From Mercurialis annua (taxonomy: Eukaryota; Streptophyta; Magnoliopsida; Malpighiales; Euphorbiaceae), in assembly GCF_937616625.2 (NCBI RefSeq), contig NC_065571.1, positions 15,192,501 to 15,256,500 of the forward strand: a stretch of DNA of 64,000 bases. The letters run 5' to 3'. Below the pieces are notes generated by a model, which was given only the letters and a program-made list of their open reading frames with translations, was not told the origin of the DNA and did no database searches. The position numbers were made by a program, and so were the translations under genes. This document shows, in pieces, positions 1 to 11,100 of the stretch. The stretch's first letter is position 1. Each line of letters opens with the position of its first letter.

Positions 1-427
1 GTAGGGGATTATATTGTTTTTTTTTAAATTAATTTTTTTTATTTAGTCTTTTAACTCGGTTGACTAACTCCAAAAATTACACGGAAAAGTAAATCGTTGA
101 TAAAAACAAAAGTGAGAAATCAAATCGTTTAATTTTCAAATAAAAGAATTAAATTGTAAATCATGGTATATGTGAGGAGTTTGAGGCTAATTGCTCTATT
201 ATTAAATATATAACATAAAAATAGAAAGAAAAAGATTATATATTAAAAACTCATAAAAATGGCCCATAAGGTATTAACTATATATGATCATGAGTAGGAC
301 CAACTTCACGTGAAGACCATTTGCTTCCATGAATACTTAATCAGCCGCCACTCTCCATCTCTTCATCTTTCACTTCTACTCCATTACTAGTACTATATAG
401 TCTCCTTAAGGGACCTTAATTATCAAC
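1..427. other. AT-rich upstream region of the HD-Zip gene
   Basis: No coding signal is visible on either strand. A palindromic G-box (CACGTG) lies at 307-312, about 220 bp before the start codon. This is a plausible bZIP/bHLH binding site, but no function can be shown from sequence alone. Confidence 0.5.
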
Positions 428-434
428 TATAAAA
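428..434 (+). promoter_or_regulatory. TATA box of the HD-Zip I gene
   Basis: TATAAAA lies 94 bp before the start codon. This predicts transcription from roughly 455-465 and a 5' leader of about 65 nt rich in CT and CA tracts. The spacing is typical of plant core promoters. The call rests on motif and position only. Confidence 0.6.
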
Positions 435-527
435 GAACAAATGAACCCACCAATTTCTTAACTCAAACACAATCAATTCATATTACTTTTTTCTCTCCCA
501 AACCCTAAAACTTAGCCTTCATTAATC

Positions 528-1127
528 ATGGATTTTTTCCATGCTCAAAATCAACAAAAACACACACCAAAACATACTAACAAAAAGAGGCTAACTCAAG
601 ACCAAGTAAGGCTTCTTGAGAGAACTTTCACCAACAATAAGAAGCTTGACCCTGAGCTAAAGCATCAATTATCAAACCAACTAGCGGTTCCACCAAGACA
701 AATTGCCATTTGGTACCAAAACAAGAGAGCTAGATGGAAGACACAAAGCTTAGAGCTTGACTACAACACATTGCAAGTGAAGCTAGACAATGCATTGAAT
801 GACAAAAGGAGATTAGAGAGAGAACTTATGCAAATTAAAGAAGAGTTAAAGAAATCTCAAGAAATGGTTTTTGCTCTCAATCAAGGATTACTATTTCCAA
901 ATCCTCGCTACGTTAATCATCATCCTCATCATCCTCTTCGTCAGCATCGTTCGATTATTAATAATGTTTCGTGTAACTCTTCGTGCGATGAAGGTGGTAG
1001 CTCTAGCTTGCATAATGAAGAGGTGAATGGTGAAGTCTTGCAACTTGATGAGCTTTACGCTTGTTTTATCGGTTCTGGCGGCGGCGGTGGCGGCGGTGGT
1101 AATGGTGATGGATCAACTTGGGGTTAG
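528..1127 (+). CDS. HB52: HD-Zip class I homeobox transcription factor, HB52-like
   Basis: A nuclear DNA-binding protein of 199 aa encoded by one exon. A homeodomain covers about residues 18-73. It is followed directly by a leucine zipper with hydrophobic residues every seven positions (L75, L82, A89, L96, I103), which is the HD-Zip arrangement. The class I assignment follows from the short length and the absence of a CPSCE motif or START domain. The C-terminal motif DELYACF (174-180) and short Ser/Thr-Trp tail match Arabidopsis ATHB52 as I remember it; the Gly run at 184-191 is an insertion in that tail. HD-Zip I proteins bind pseudopalindromic AATNATT sites as dimers, and ATHB52 is linked to light and ethylene-auxin responses. 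One oddity is that the recognition helix reads IWYQNKRARW, with Tyr where nearly all homeodomains have Phe. The reading frame is intact. Family call is firm; orthology is probable. Confidence 0.93.
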   Translation: MDFFHAQNQQKHTPKHTNKKRLTQDQVRLLERTFTNNKKLDPELKHQLSNQLAVPPRQIAIWYQNKRARWKTQSLELDYNTLQVKLDNALNDKRRLERELMQIKEELKKSQEMVFALNQGLLFPNPRYVNHHPHHPLRQHRSIINNVSCNSSCDEGGSSSLHNEEVNGEVLQLDELYACFIGSGGGGGGGGNGDGSTWG

Positions 1128-1272
1128 TTATAAGACCCGTATTCCGATTTCAAGTTGTTTAGGCGTATAGATGAAAGATTTGAGTAAATGAAAAAGTCTC
1201 TCTTTCTAAAATGTATGAAAGTTGACAATATCTTATCTTAATTTCACTAATTGTACAATTTGATATGTATTC

Positions 1273-1744
1273 TTTGGTGTTTTCAATAATAAATTAAGAA
1301 AATTATATATGTAAGGTTTTGAAATTTCACTTTATTTTGTAGTTTATTCAGATGAAGTCGAAAATTGGATTTTTAAATGTATCATGTTGTACACTAATTA
1401 AGCAAAATTAAAATTAGGATAGAATTATTGTGAACTTTTAAAATTAGATGAAAACTATCAAAATAAAATATTTTAGTTAGAACTGTGAAAAAAATCAAAA
1501 TGAATTGAAATTTTATTTCTATTTTGTATCCCCCATTTTATGATAATACATTGTAATATAATTAAGAGGAAGAATTGGTGATTTGTAACTTATGGTTAGG
1601 GGGTATCGATGTTAATGAAATCCAAATTAGAATTAAATGGGTTGTGGCCTACTTCTCAATATAATCTTAACTTGTTTGACTTAAGAGTTCTAACTAAAGT
1701 TAATTTAAAGAATTGATATTTTAAATTAAAATCTATATTTTAAA
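1273..1744 (+). repeat. Direct duplication, copy 1 (about 470 bp)
   Basis: Copy 1 of a diverged tandem-type duplication lying about 150 bp after the HB52-like stop codon. It matches 1919-2389 along its whole length with scattered substitutions and small indels. The shared string GTAAGGTTTTGAAATTTCAC marks both copies near their start. No coding content is seen. Confidence 0.85.
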
Positions 1745-1918
1745 TAGGCCAAACCTTCAAAAAAATATCAAACCTTTGCGATTTTTATCAGTTATGAGCA
1801 AACCTTTTAAAATTAGTAAATATAACTCGTTTTTACATGTTATAGCTATTTTTGAACCGGTTCGATTTTTTATTGTGATTAAATCTTTTATTTTGATACA
1901 ACACGCAAATATTTGATT
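1745..1918. other. Spacer between direct duplicates, MITE-like
   Basis: This 174-bp spacer contains a stretch (about 1790-1880, ending near TTTTTGAACCGGTTCG) that recurs in diverged form at about 2925-3010. It is probably a fragment of a small inverted-repeat transposon family. No clean termini are visible. Confidence 0.35.
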
Positions 1919-2389
1919 TTTTGGTGTTTACAATAATAAATTAAGAGAATTTATAGATGTAAGGTTTTGAAATTTCACTTTATTTTGTAGTTTTACACAT
2001 ATGAAGTTGAAAAAATGATTTTTGAATGTATCATGCCGTACACTAATTAAGTAAATTTAAAAGTAAAATAGAATTATTGTAAACTTTCAAAATTAGATGA
2101 AAACTATCAAAATTAAATATTTTAGTTAGATTTGTAAAAGGTCAAAATAAATTGAAATTTTTATTTCTATCTTGTATCTCCTTTTTTAGGATAATACATT
2201 GTATTAATTAAGAGGAATAATTGATGAATTGTAACTTGTGGTTAGGGGGTGTTGATGTTAATGAAATCCAAATTAGAATTAAATGGGTTATGGCCCACTT
2301 CTCAATATAAGCTTAACTTGTTTGACTTAAGAGTACTAACTAAAGTTGATTTAAAGAATTGATATTTTAAATTAAAATCTATATTTTAA
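1919..2389 (+). repeat. Direct duplication, copy 2 (about 470 bp)
   Basis: Copy 2 of the duplication whose first copy is 1273-1744, in the same orientation with a period of about 646 bp. Divergence by eye is roughly 8-12 percent, so the event is not recent. Confidence 0.85.
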
Positions 2390-3640
2390 GTATAAATTAT
2401 ATTTAATTTATAAAATAAAATAGTATGAAATGTAATCATTATTTAATAAAAATAAAATAGCTATTTTTTATTTATTATGACTAAAACCATGAAACAATTT
2501 TTTATAAAATTATTATTTTTGAGATAAAGTAGGATATATCGTCATTTTATGCGGAATAGTTTGCCATGAACTAAACATGATTAAAAATTTCTTTGATTTT
2601 GCTTCGATGGCATTTGCAAGTGGAATTTGTGTACTTGGCACGTAGTCATTTGATTGGATGGCTGCATTAAGTTACACTTCACTACCAGAACTGTTTCAAT
2701 CTTCATAAATGGAAATAGACTTCATTTTGCAAATTCATATTTGACATATCTGTGTGGGGTTTTACTTTGACCTTATGGTATTAATTTTTGGATGAGTTCG
2801 ACATCCATATTTGACATAAATGCACGCTCGGCATTTTTCATTTTAAACAAGTTTCACTTGATAAAATATAGACTTGATTGTAAAAAAAAACACCAAATAT
2901 ATACGTCGTGTGTCTATTATAACCAAACTTTTAAAAATCACCAGATTTAGCAAACATTATATATTCTGTTTTTTTAGCAATTTTTGAATCGAACTGGTTT
3001 TTTTGACATCCTGTCGTCCATGTCATTGCCAACTAAGCAATTGGCTGACATGACAACTGACAGGTTTAAACTAGGTTTGGCTATAACTGACACAGAATGT
3101 ATAGTTTTGGTATTTTAAGGTGAATAAACTTAGTTTAAAAATCAAACTAATTTTTAAATTTAATAATTAATAAATTAATTATATTATAATTTAATAAAAT
3201 TCATATATATTTAAAAAATTAATATTTTTTATTTAACGCTAATTAAAATTAATCTAATTTTTTTACTAAACTTGATTCTAATAAATTTGTTTTATAATAT
3301 TTTATGGATATATAATTAATTTAAATTCTATTAAAAATAAAAAATATCATATTCATCTTAAAATTTATATTTTTTCAGTCGTCGGTCCGTCAATGCCGAC
3401 GCCGTTTGAGAGCCAATTGTTTGTCTCCGACGAATAACCTGAGAATAATGTACACAATGGCAGACACCTATTTTCCGGACATGTAAAAAGTGATAAGAAA
3501 CTGAAGCATACAATGCTGATTTTTAGAGAAATTCGTCTGAGTGACGAGTTATCGATTCGGTTGTTTAAATTCAAGCGGGCACGATCAGTGCATTACTGCG
3601 AACTTGAGGTATTAAAACATTGTTAGCCGTAAATAGTCTA
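2390..3640. other. AT-rich intergenic DNA with a GC-richer island
   Basis: No gene is recognised. About 2920-3130 resembles part of the spacer at 1745-1918. An island at about 3375-3560 is noticeably richer in G+C than its flanks, as in gene fragments carried by transposons. I could not match it to a protein, and the 69-codon minus-strand frame through it has no recognisable domain. Confidence 0.4.
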
Positions 3641-4640
3641 TAAAAATCCAAAGAAATTATAGTTTAAGTCCAAAAATTGGCCTAATTATAATATTTTAGA
3701 AGTTTATGAGCCAATTTGCAAGTTTGGCGGACTAAAATTTACCATATTCAAGAACCCATAGGATCACAGAAGTCTTTGTTGATATTTCTAGGCACCAAAA
3801 TAACCTTTTAGTGCCCTTTTACTTAGCCACCATGATTAAATACGAATTTAAATAAATTAAAAGAGGTTTAACTAAATCCTAACTCATAAAAACATATCAT
3901 TTCACGCACTTTCAACCATCTAAAACTCTAGTAAACCCTAAACCTAATTCACCCCAATAAATAGAACCCCTAGACAGCCTAGCCAAATTAAGGTCGGATC
4001 AGAAGCACAAAAATGCACACATAAACCCTAAGAAAACCCTAGTATTAGCCGAACCCTACCACACTATCACGCATACAGAAACACACCAAGAAAAGGAACA
4101 GGCGAGAGACCATTCTGACTTGCCTATAGAACAAAAGCTGTGATTCTAGTGGAAATTGGAATGGCAAGCCCAAGAGTAAATTATATAGAGAAATCATCAA
4201 ACGAAGCAAAAATAAGACTTTACCTCGATTTGCTTGAGGAAAGAAGAAATCAAGTAGAAATCTGAGCCGAGGCGTACAAGCAACAGGCTGCTCGGTACCA
4301 CAACAAGAAAGTTAAACCAAGAACATTCTAGATATGAGACTTGGTTTTAAGAAATGCTTAGATAGAAAGAGGAAACGCTAGAGTCAAAAAAAAAACTCTA
4401 TCCCAATTGGGAGGATCCTATATTGTCGAAGAAATAACAAAAAAAGGCCCTACAAGTTGAAAACTTTTTTTTTAATTAGTTGATTATAAATTTAAAATAA
4501 TTTATTTGGATATTATGATGTTAAAAAATATATTAAGTGAAAAATAATTGACATTTTGATGAAAGAAATTTAATGTAAACTACTCATTATAAGAGTGTGT
4601 ATATATTTTATATAAGATGAAAGTTAAGAATACCAATTTT
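3641..4640. other. Probable decayed transposon sequence with telo-box motifs
   Basis: No coding region is seen. Telomere-like AAACCCTA boxes occur at 3933-3946 (a double box) and again near 4023 and 4034. The texture resembles the LTR or 5' leader of an old retroelement, but no TG/CA termini, primer site or partner LTR was found, so this is only a suggestion. Confidence 0.3.
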
Positions 4641-4701
4641 GCCTTAGTTGTTAAGCACTTGGACTTTTTAACATCAAGAGGTCATGGATTTAAGTCCTAT
4701 A
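4641..4701 (+). repeat. tRNA-related SINE-like promoter fragment
   Basis: The stretch carries an A-box-like segment (TAGTTGTTAAGCACTTGG) and, about 35 bp later, a B-box-like segment (GGATTTAAGTCC), the arrangement of tRNA-derived RNA polymerase III promoters. No acceptor stem or full cloverleaf forms, so a tRNA gene is unlikely. A degenerate SINE head is the better reading. Confidence 0.4.
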
Positions 4702-4853
4702 AAGAGCAAACTATTTCTTTATTTTCTATTTTAAAGTTTGACTTACCTTAACCATTGGTTAACAGTCCTTCACCCCGGCCGGGGTGGCTGGTCGCCGGAG
4801 GATTGCCGGTGGTGGTAAATAGGTTGGTCAAATCAAGACTCACATTTGCCACG

Positions 4854-4899
4854 TGTCAACATCTTATTGCTTCAAATAGAGACCAATGAGATGTTGACA
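4854..4899. repeat. Short inverted repeat with 16-bp arms
   Basis: Arms 4854-4869 and 4884-4899 are complementary with one mismatch around a 14-bp loop. A G-box (4850-4855) overlaps the left arm. The flanks at 4770-4830 are GC-rich. It could be part of a small transposon; its role is unknown. Confidence 0.5.
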
Positions 4900-5029
4900 C
4901 ATATACGAGATAATATTGTCCTCTTATTACTAAAATATGCTTATTTGAAGAATTGAGGTATAAATGAAAATATTTAAAAAAGTTAGATAGATTTTTGCAT
5001 AAAAAAAATTTATGAGATAAAAAAAAGGT

Positions 5030-5827
5030 CTAATCACTCAAAAACATCTCACCTTTAGACTTTCTTTCAGTTCCACCTTGACATTACAAAGTTGTCAATT
5101 TTATCTACTTTTGAATTTTCCGTTTTCAATTGTACCCCCAATTTGGCAATTTTTGAAATTTTTTTACTTCAAGGATGAAATCATCCCAATAACTAAATTT
5201 AAGGATAAAATTATATTCTTTTTCACTCAAAAAAGTACAAATTAATCCTTTAACTTTAAAAATTAATAAAAAAAACCAAAATCAAATTAAAACTAATTTA
5301 ATTTTTTAATTAATATTTCAAATGAACTAAAAACGACATGAACTAACTTCCGACTTCGAATTTGTCACCGTTTTTCTCAAATCCGCTATTGGACACCTCA
5401 GACCCACTCTCAAGCCACCGCCGGAAGACGGCTCATCCTCCATCCACGGAGGATGAGTCCAGATTTGGTTCGTCTTCCCCATTCCGAATCAGTTTTGGTT
5501 TGGGGCGGTGCGATTTCGGTGTCCGATTGTTGCGGGATTATCGGAGGCGTTTTGATGCCAGAATGAGTTTAACAATTTTTTAATTTTAAAAAAATTAATT
5601 TTTTATATTTAATTAATTAATTAAGAATTTTGTGAGAAAATAGTATTAGTGTCAATTTAGAATATAATTTAAAAATGAAGAATTTATTTTAAATATTATA
5701 TAAGTGAAAAGAGGCCAATTTGAAACAGTTGAAAACGGAAAATTTAAAAGTGGGTAAAATTGATAATTTTTTAACGTTAAAGTGAAATTGAAAAAAATCT
5801 AAAAATGAGGGATTTTTGAGTGATTAG
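5030..5827. mobile_element. Long-TIR Mutator-like element with GC-rich core
   Basis: The ends form terminal inverted repeats of about 115 bp, both beginning CTAATCACTCAAAAA and remaining alignable inward. The core at about 5345-5565 is GC-rich and reads openly for 73 codons from 5362, while the TIR flanks are extremely AT-rich. That contrast is what Pack-MULEs show when they carry a captured host gene fragment. The source gene was not recognised and a clean 9-bp TSD could not be found. Confidence 0.6.
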
Positions 5828-6060
5828 GTATAGAAATAAAAAAAGTCTCATTTTAGTGGATTTGTGTACTTTTTTTTGCCAAAGGAATTTGTGTAACCCG
5901 AGTAATTTGCTCCATTAGAAGAATTTACACCTTATACCATACAACCTATAAATATTTACAAAAATAGAAGGGTTACTTTCTTTTTACACACTCTCTCTCT
6001 TTTTTTATTTACATAAATTCTAATTAAACTTTTCTTATTTACATGAATACTATGTTTTAC
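5828..6060. other. AT-rich spacer between two MULE-type elements
   Basis: No coding signal is seen. It contains a CT-rich microsatellite-like run near 5990-6005. The last nine bases (6052-6060) are the left TSD of the next element. Confidence 0.4.
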
Positions 6061-6303
6061 GAGAAATTCTTATGTGAACCTATTTCGCCACGTAGAATTA
6101 TAGCTCATCTATTGAATGGATGACACTTGTTGTAATTAAATACCATAACCAATCAATAAATAGCATTTAATTCTAATTAAAATATCACTAATTAATAATG
6201 CTATTTATTGATTGGTTATGGTATTTAATTACACCACATGTCATGCATTCAATGGATGGTTCATAATTCTACATGACGAACTAGGTTCACACAAGTATTT
6301 CTC
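6061..6303. mobile_element. 243-bp foldback MITE of Mutator type
   Basis: A perfect 9-bp TSD, ATGTTTTAC, lies at 6052-6060 and 6304-6312. The termini are GAGAAATTCTT and its near-exact inverse. The arms are about 105 bp each, so almost the whole element folds into one hairpin. The 9-bp TSD with long TIRs points to mobilisation by a MULE transposase. There is no coding capacity. Confidence 0.9.
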
Positions 6304-8184
6304 ATGTTTTACCGTTCATTAAGAAAAGCCACAACACCAAACCAGTAACCACGATCTCTAACTTACCTTTTAAATCATTTTCCTTTTTTCATCTTTTATT
6401 CAGATTTCATCTTTCCTTTCTTTTCCATCTTCATATTAGGATTTAGATTCATCTTATTCGGTTTTTTCAATCTTTTCATTATGTTGTAAATATATTTAAG
6501 TTTGTTTTTTTGATATTCAAGCAAAGAACCACAGAGTCATTCTTTTCTCCTTCTCCGGTCAAGTAAAGAACGGAGGCAACAAACTTTCTTACGCAGTTCC
6601 TCACCTTAAGAATAACCACCGACAGATCCAATTGCACCGCCGCCACCTTTTCCACATGTGGCTGTTTTTTTTTTCAGATTTGATTTGCAGATTTAATTTA
6701 AAAAATAAAAAGTTATATACAAAATTAATGAATTGTAGTGTATTATTGGATTGTATATGAATTTTGTATTAAATGTATATATAACTTATATACAGGTTAT
6801 TGCACCATGTGTCCCAATTCTATACAAATACTTTTTATATTTTTGCTGAAAGATTATCATATTTGGTTTGCAAATTTATCATTTTCACTTGTATTGTTAA
6901 ATTTTGTTGAATAAAATCCGCATATTAACTGTATATTAATAGAATATTTATTGTATATAAATGATATGTTCTATACAATATTGCATTTTATATATAATTT
7001 CTTGTATGTAGAGAAAAAGTTAAAGTTGGTGCAAGTTTTTAGAAAACAAACTCAGATCTGTAATTTTAAATGATTTTTTTAAAAGATACGGTAGTATATT
7101 TAAATAAGTTTAAATATATCGTATTTTTGTAAATAAATTTTTATAAATCTTATTTTTGTAAAGTGAACTTTCATACATTTTTTTTGTAAATATTTTTTTG
7201 AGGAAATTACACCATTTACCAAAAAAAATGAAAATAATTACAAAACTACATGTTGACTTTTTTCATTTACAAAAATATTAATAATATTTACAAAAGTACA
7301 AAAAAATAAAAAATAATATCAAACATACGGTGTATACTGTGCGTATAATGTCAGTATACTAATAAACTAACATTATACATACTGAGATTTTATTAATATT
7401 AAATAAAACTATACCAAAATTACATCAAATCGTTTACTAAAAATTAAATTAATAATATACCAAAATTATACCAACAGTATACTAAGAGTGTACACATCAA
7501 AATATATTGAAATTTTATTATTACATCAACATTACATCACATCACATACTAAATATTAACCTAACGATATATTAAAATTATACCAACAATATACAAATTC
7601 TCTAGTTCATTACCAACTATAGTGAAAAATACATATAAAAAAATATACATGTTATCAACTAGAAAATATATATAAAAATTTATAATTGATATACCGAAAA
7701 TATACTGAAATTATACCAATAATAAACCATATATTATTTTTAAATTATCTTATTTATAGTTTTAATATTCTTAAATTATACCATAATTATAACGACATTA
7801 TACAAATCGTACTTTTGTAATTAATTTTCATTTTTTGATACTTTTGTAATTAATTTTAAATCAGTCGTATTTTTGTAAATAAAAAAAAATACAAGTATTT
7901 TTGTAAATATTTTTAAAATTTTAGATACTTTTGTTATCGTCCCATATTTTTTTTATTTCTTATATTTGTGTAAAAAAACTCTGTTATTTAAGAGTCCAGG
8001 CTCTGACAAAGGGGTCCGACCCTAAAATAGCCCGTGCATGATAGGGGACTTTTAAAACGATGCATTTTACGTGCGTTTTGACCACACACTTGCAATTTTG
8101 CCTTTCCCTCCCAAAATTCTCCCTCCAAATCCAAAATAGCACTGATAAACCAGCGGCTCCTCTGGCGAATCCAATCAGTCCTAC
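6304..8184. other. AT-rich intergenic region and HPY2 promoter side
   Basis: No gene is recognised. About 7200-7940 is extremely AT-rich, with many short repeats of the TATACCAATAAT type and loosely inverted ends ('tttttgtaaat' motifs on both sides), suggesting a decayed MITE. Base composition rises sharply from about 7985 to 8184, the likely promoter and 5' leader of the next gene. No clear TATA box is seen there. Confidence 0.45.
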
Positions 8185-11100
8185 ATGGCATCAACCTCAG
8201 CTCCACGTGGCGGTGATGTAGCCACAAAAATGAGAAACGCGGCTTCAACGCTCGCCGACGGTAACCAGACGCTCCGTACAGTGAGTGTGCAGATAACTGT
8301 AGATTAGACTAACTTAGGGTTTATTTTTTTGTTATTATTTTGAAAATAATTATGTTGCTGTTTTTGATTCAGGAAATGCTCAAGTCGTTGATTATGATGA
8401 AGAAAATGGCAGTTGATTTCGAGAGTGATCGTGATTTTGCAAAGGTAAAAGCTTTCTGTGTTTCAGATGTTTTTTGTTTATTGTTTGTTTTCGGGAACTT
8501 GAACTTGCGTAGCACAGAAACGGAAACGAGAAACAGAACGACATGGAAGGGACACAGGAAACAGCATTTTTCTAAAATGAAAGACGCTAACATGGGAGAT
8601 ACATGTAAATAATAAAAATATAGGATATATTTACAATATTAGAAATTATAGAATGCTATATTTATTAAATTTTATTTAAATATTTGTGCCAGTTGATAAA
8701 ATAAATTAAACCCCATAAAAGATAAGATTTACTGTAGATGATGTAAATAAGAAAATTTTGGGTAATTGATAAAAAATAATTATTTGTTGAGAATTTCTTA
8801 GGTTTTTTTCACAACCATCTATTTTTTTTATTTACCGAAACGTTTCCTATTTGAGTTTTCGAGAGTTTCCGGTTTTCAAAATGTTTCCGAAACGAGACAC
8901 ACAACTTTGTCGAAGTTTCCATGCTTCTTAGCTTGCTGGTGAAGATAGTAACAGTTGATTTCGAGAGTCATCATGAATCTGCGAAAGGCGTTTTCAATTT
9001 AAATGACAATATCTTGTTTGGTTAATTGGCTTCTGATGACTCCGATAGCAACTTGACTATACCAAATTGGCGATTAAAATGACAAATCTTTAGGTGATGA
9101 TAGATAGCGATTCTTGATTTTAGGATCTTGAAAACTTATTTAGAAGTTGATTGTTATAGGTAAAGGAACTCGAAGATGCGGTTGTTCAGTTACTTGAGAC
9201 TTACGAAGACTGTGGATATCAGTCAGCAGCAATTGAATCAGTTGCAAACAAATATGAGCTTCGTTCTGACTCAGAGGTGCTTAGATAAAATGGTTACTTG
9301 CTTTAGTTTGTGTTTATTTCCCATCTTTCCTGTTTAATGATTTTGTAATCTGACTTATTGCTGTTTTTAATGTTTTAATTGCAGTTAACTGGTTTCAGGA
9401 AGTTGCTTCAGGCTGAGTTTAAGAAGATTAAATCTAGCTCATCAACTGCTTTGCAGGATCATATGCTTTTACGTCAGTTTAGAGAAGCTGTCTGGGTAAG
9501 TTTTACAGACATTTTAAGCAAATTTAGTGTTGAACCTGTTCATAACATGTTCGGATATCCCCAATTTCACGGTATGAAGATTGTTGTCCTTAGCTGTTAG
9601 TGGCTAATTACTTTGCATTTTTCTTAACTGAAGATTAAAATCATGCTTCTTATCTGCAGAATTTTAATATTCTTTGTGTACTAACTAACTTTATATGTGA
9701 TTTAGTATTATTTGGCAATAAAATCATCCAAAATCTACACAGTCGGTACTCGGGTTATAAAAATGATGCTTATTGCTCTAAAAACTGGGGAAAAGCACTA
9801 GCATAAAAACAATGCTATAAAAAGCAATATACTCGCTAAGTCAAAAAGTTATTGTGTTGTTTTCTTGATTGTTAGGATTCTCTTGATGTTTTGTTTAAAG
9901 AGCCTGAGTTGTTAATATTCTGGATACTGCATTGCTATGACCTTTGGGTTTGTTGTTATTGTATTAATTTTTAAGCTATTTTGCTTCCTGTTAATACGCA
10001 TGAATAGTCTAGGTTAGAGGGCAGAAAATGAAAGTTTTTCTGTAGCAGTATTCGCAGGTTAGGTGAGTCCTTAATAGGATATTAATGCATGGGCTAAATT
10101 TTATTGTGTTTTAAGGGTATTTTACAAGCAATATATATGCTAGACTTTTTAAAGCAGAGTTCTTAATGGACTCTAAATACCATCTCAGTTGTGGTTTTGA
10201 GTTCTTACATTTACGTGCAGCTCAGAAGCCATTAGCTTCCCTGAAAAACTTGAATTGACTAGGCAAGGCACTCGATTTTATTCTTTGACTTTTTTTTAAC
10301 TCTGTATCATGCTTGACAGTGATTAAATCATAAAATGCTTAATTACAGTTTATGGATTCTACTTGAACTTTTGCTTTCTGAATTGAATGCGGCAGCCAAA
10401 CACAAGATGTTAATCAAATCCTTCTTTCTGCTTAATATTTTTTAACCTCAGTATTTGGAATTGTGTCTCTGTTTCTGGAGAGAAAAGGTTCTCTGATGAT
10501 ATGAAATTTTTGTCATCATCCCTGATTTCTATGTGAAATTATTTCAGTTTCATGCTGTTCTTTTTTGGCCTCGTATGGGTTTGTTGGCTGTCATTGCTGT
10601 TGCTGCATAGAGAAGTATTTTTATAGGGAGAAACTAAATTTGCCTTTTGATGTGTATTTTTGGTTTGACGAAAAGCAATTCCAATACATCTATTAATAAC
10701 TTCTAATTGCGTTGGCACAACTGTATAAAGATATGCATGGCAAAGCAGTTTGAATGGCAATGACGAATTATCTTTAAGTACATGAGTATATTCTCTCCAT
10801 CTCAAGTTGATAAACAGTCTAGCACAAATACAAGTATTAAAAATTGAGTTATCTATGTTAAATGAGTTAATTTGTAAAAAAATACCACGCTTACCTCTAT
10901 TTAATTAAGTGGTTTTCGACAAATAAAATAAAATTAAGTGGTGACGTTGTGTCTTCTAGTGCATTTTGTTTTCTTTTTAATGCATTCTATTAATACTTAA
11001 TGAAGGCATACATAGTATTCAATCATTTATATGATAATCGAGTGCCTATAATTTGGGACAAAAATGATTGAGATAGTGTCTACCAATTTAGGGCTGAGAT

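Noticed and set aside
4641..4701. A functional tRNA gene
   Set aside because: A- and B-box-like segments are present, but acceptor and T stems do not pair. A SINE remnant is more likely.
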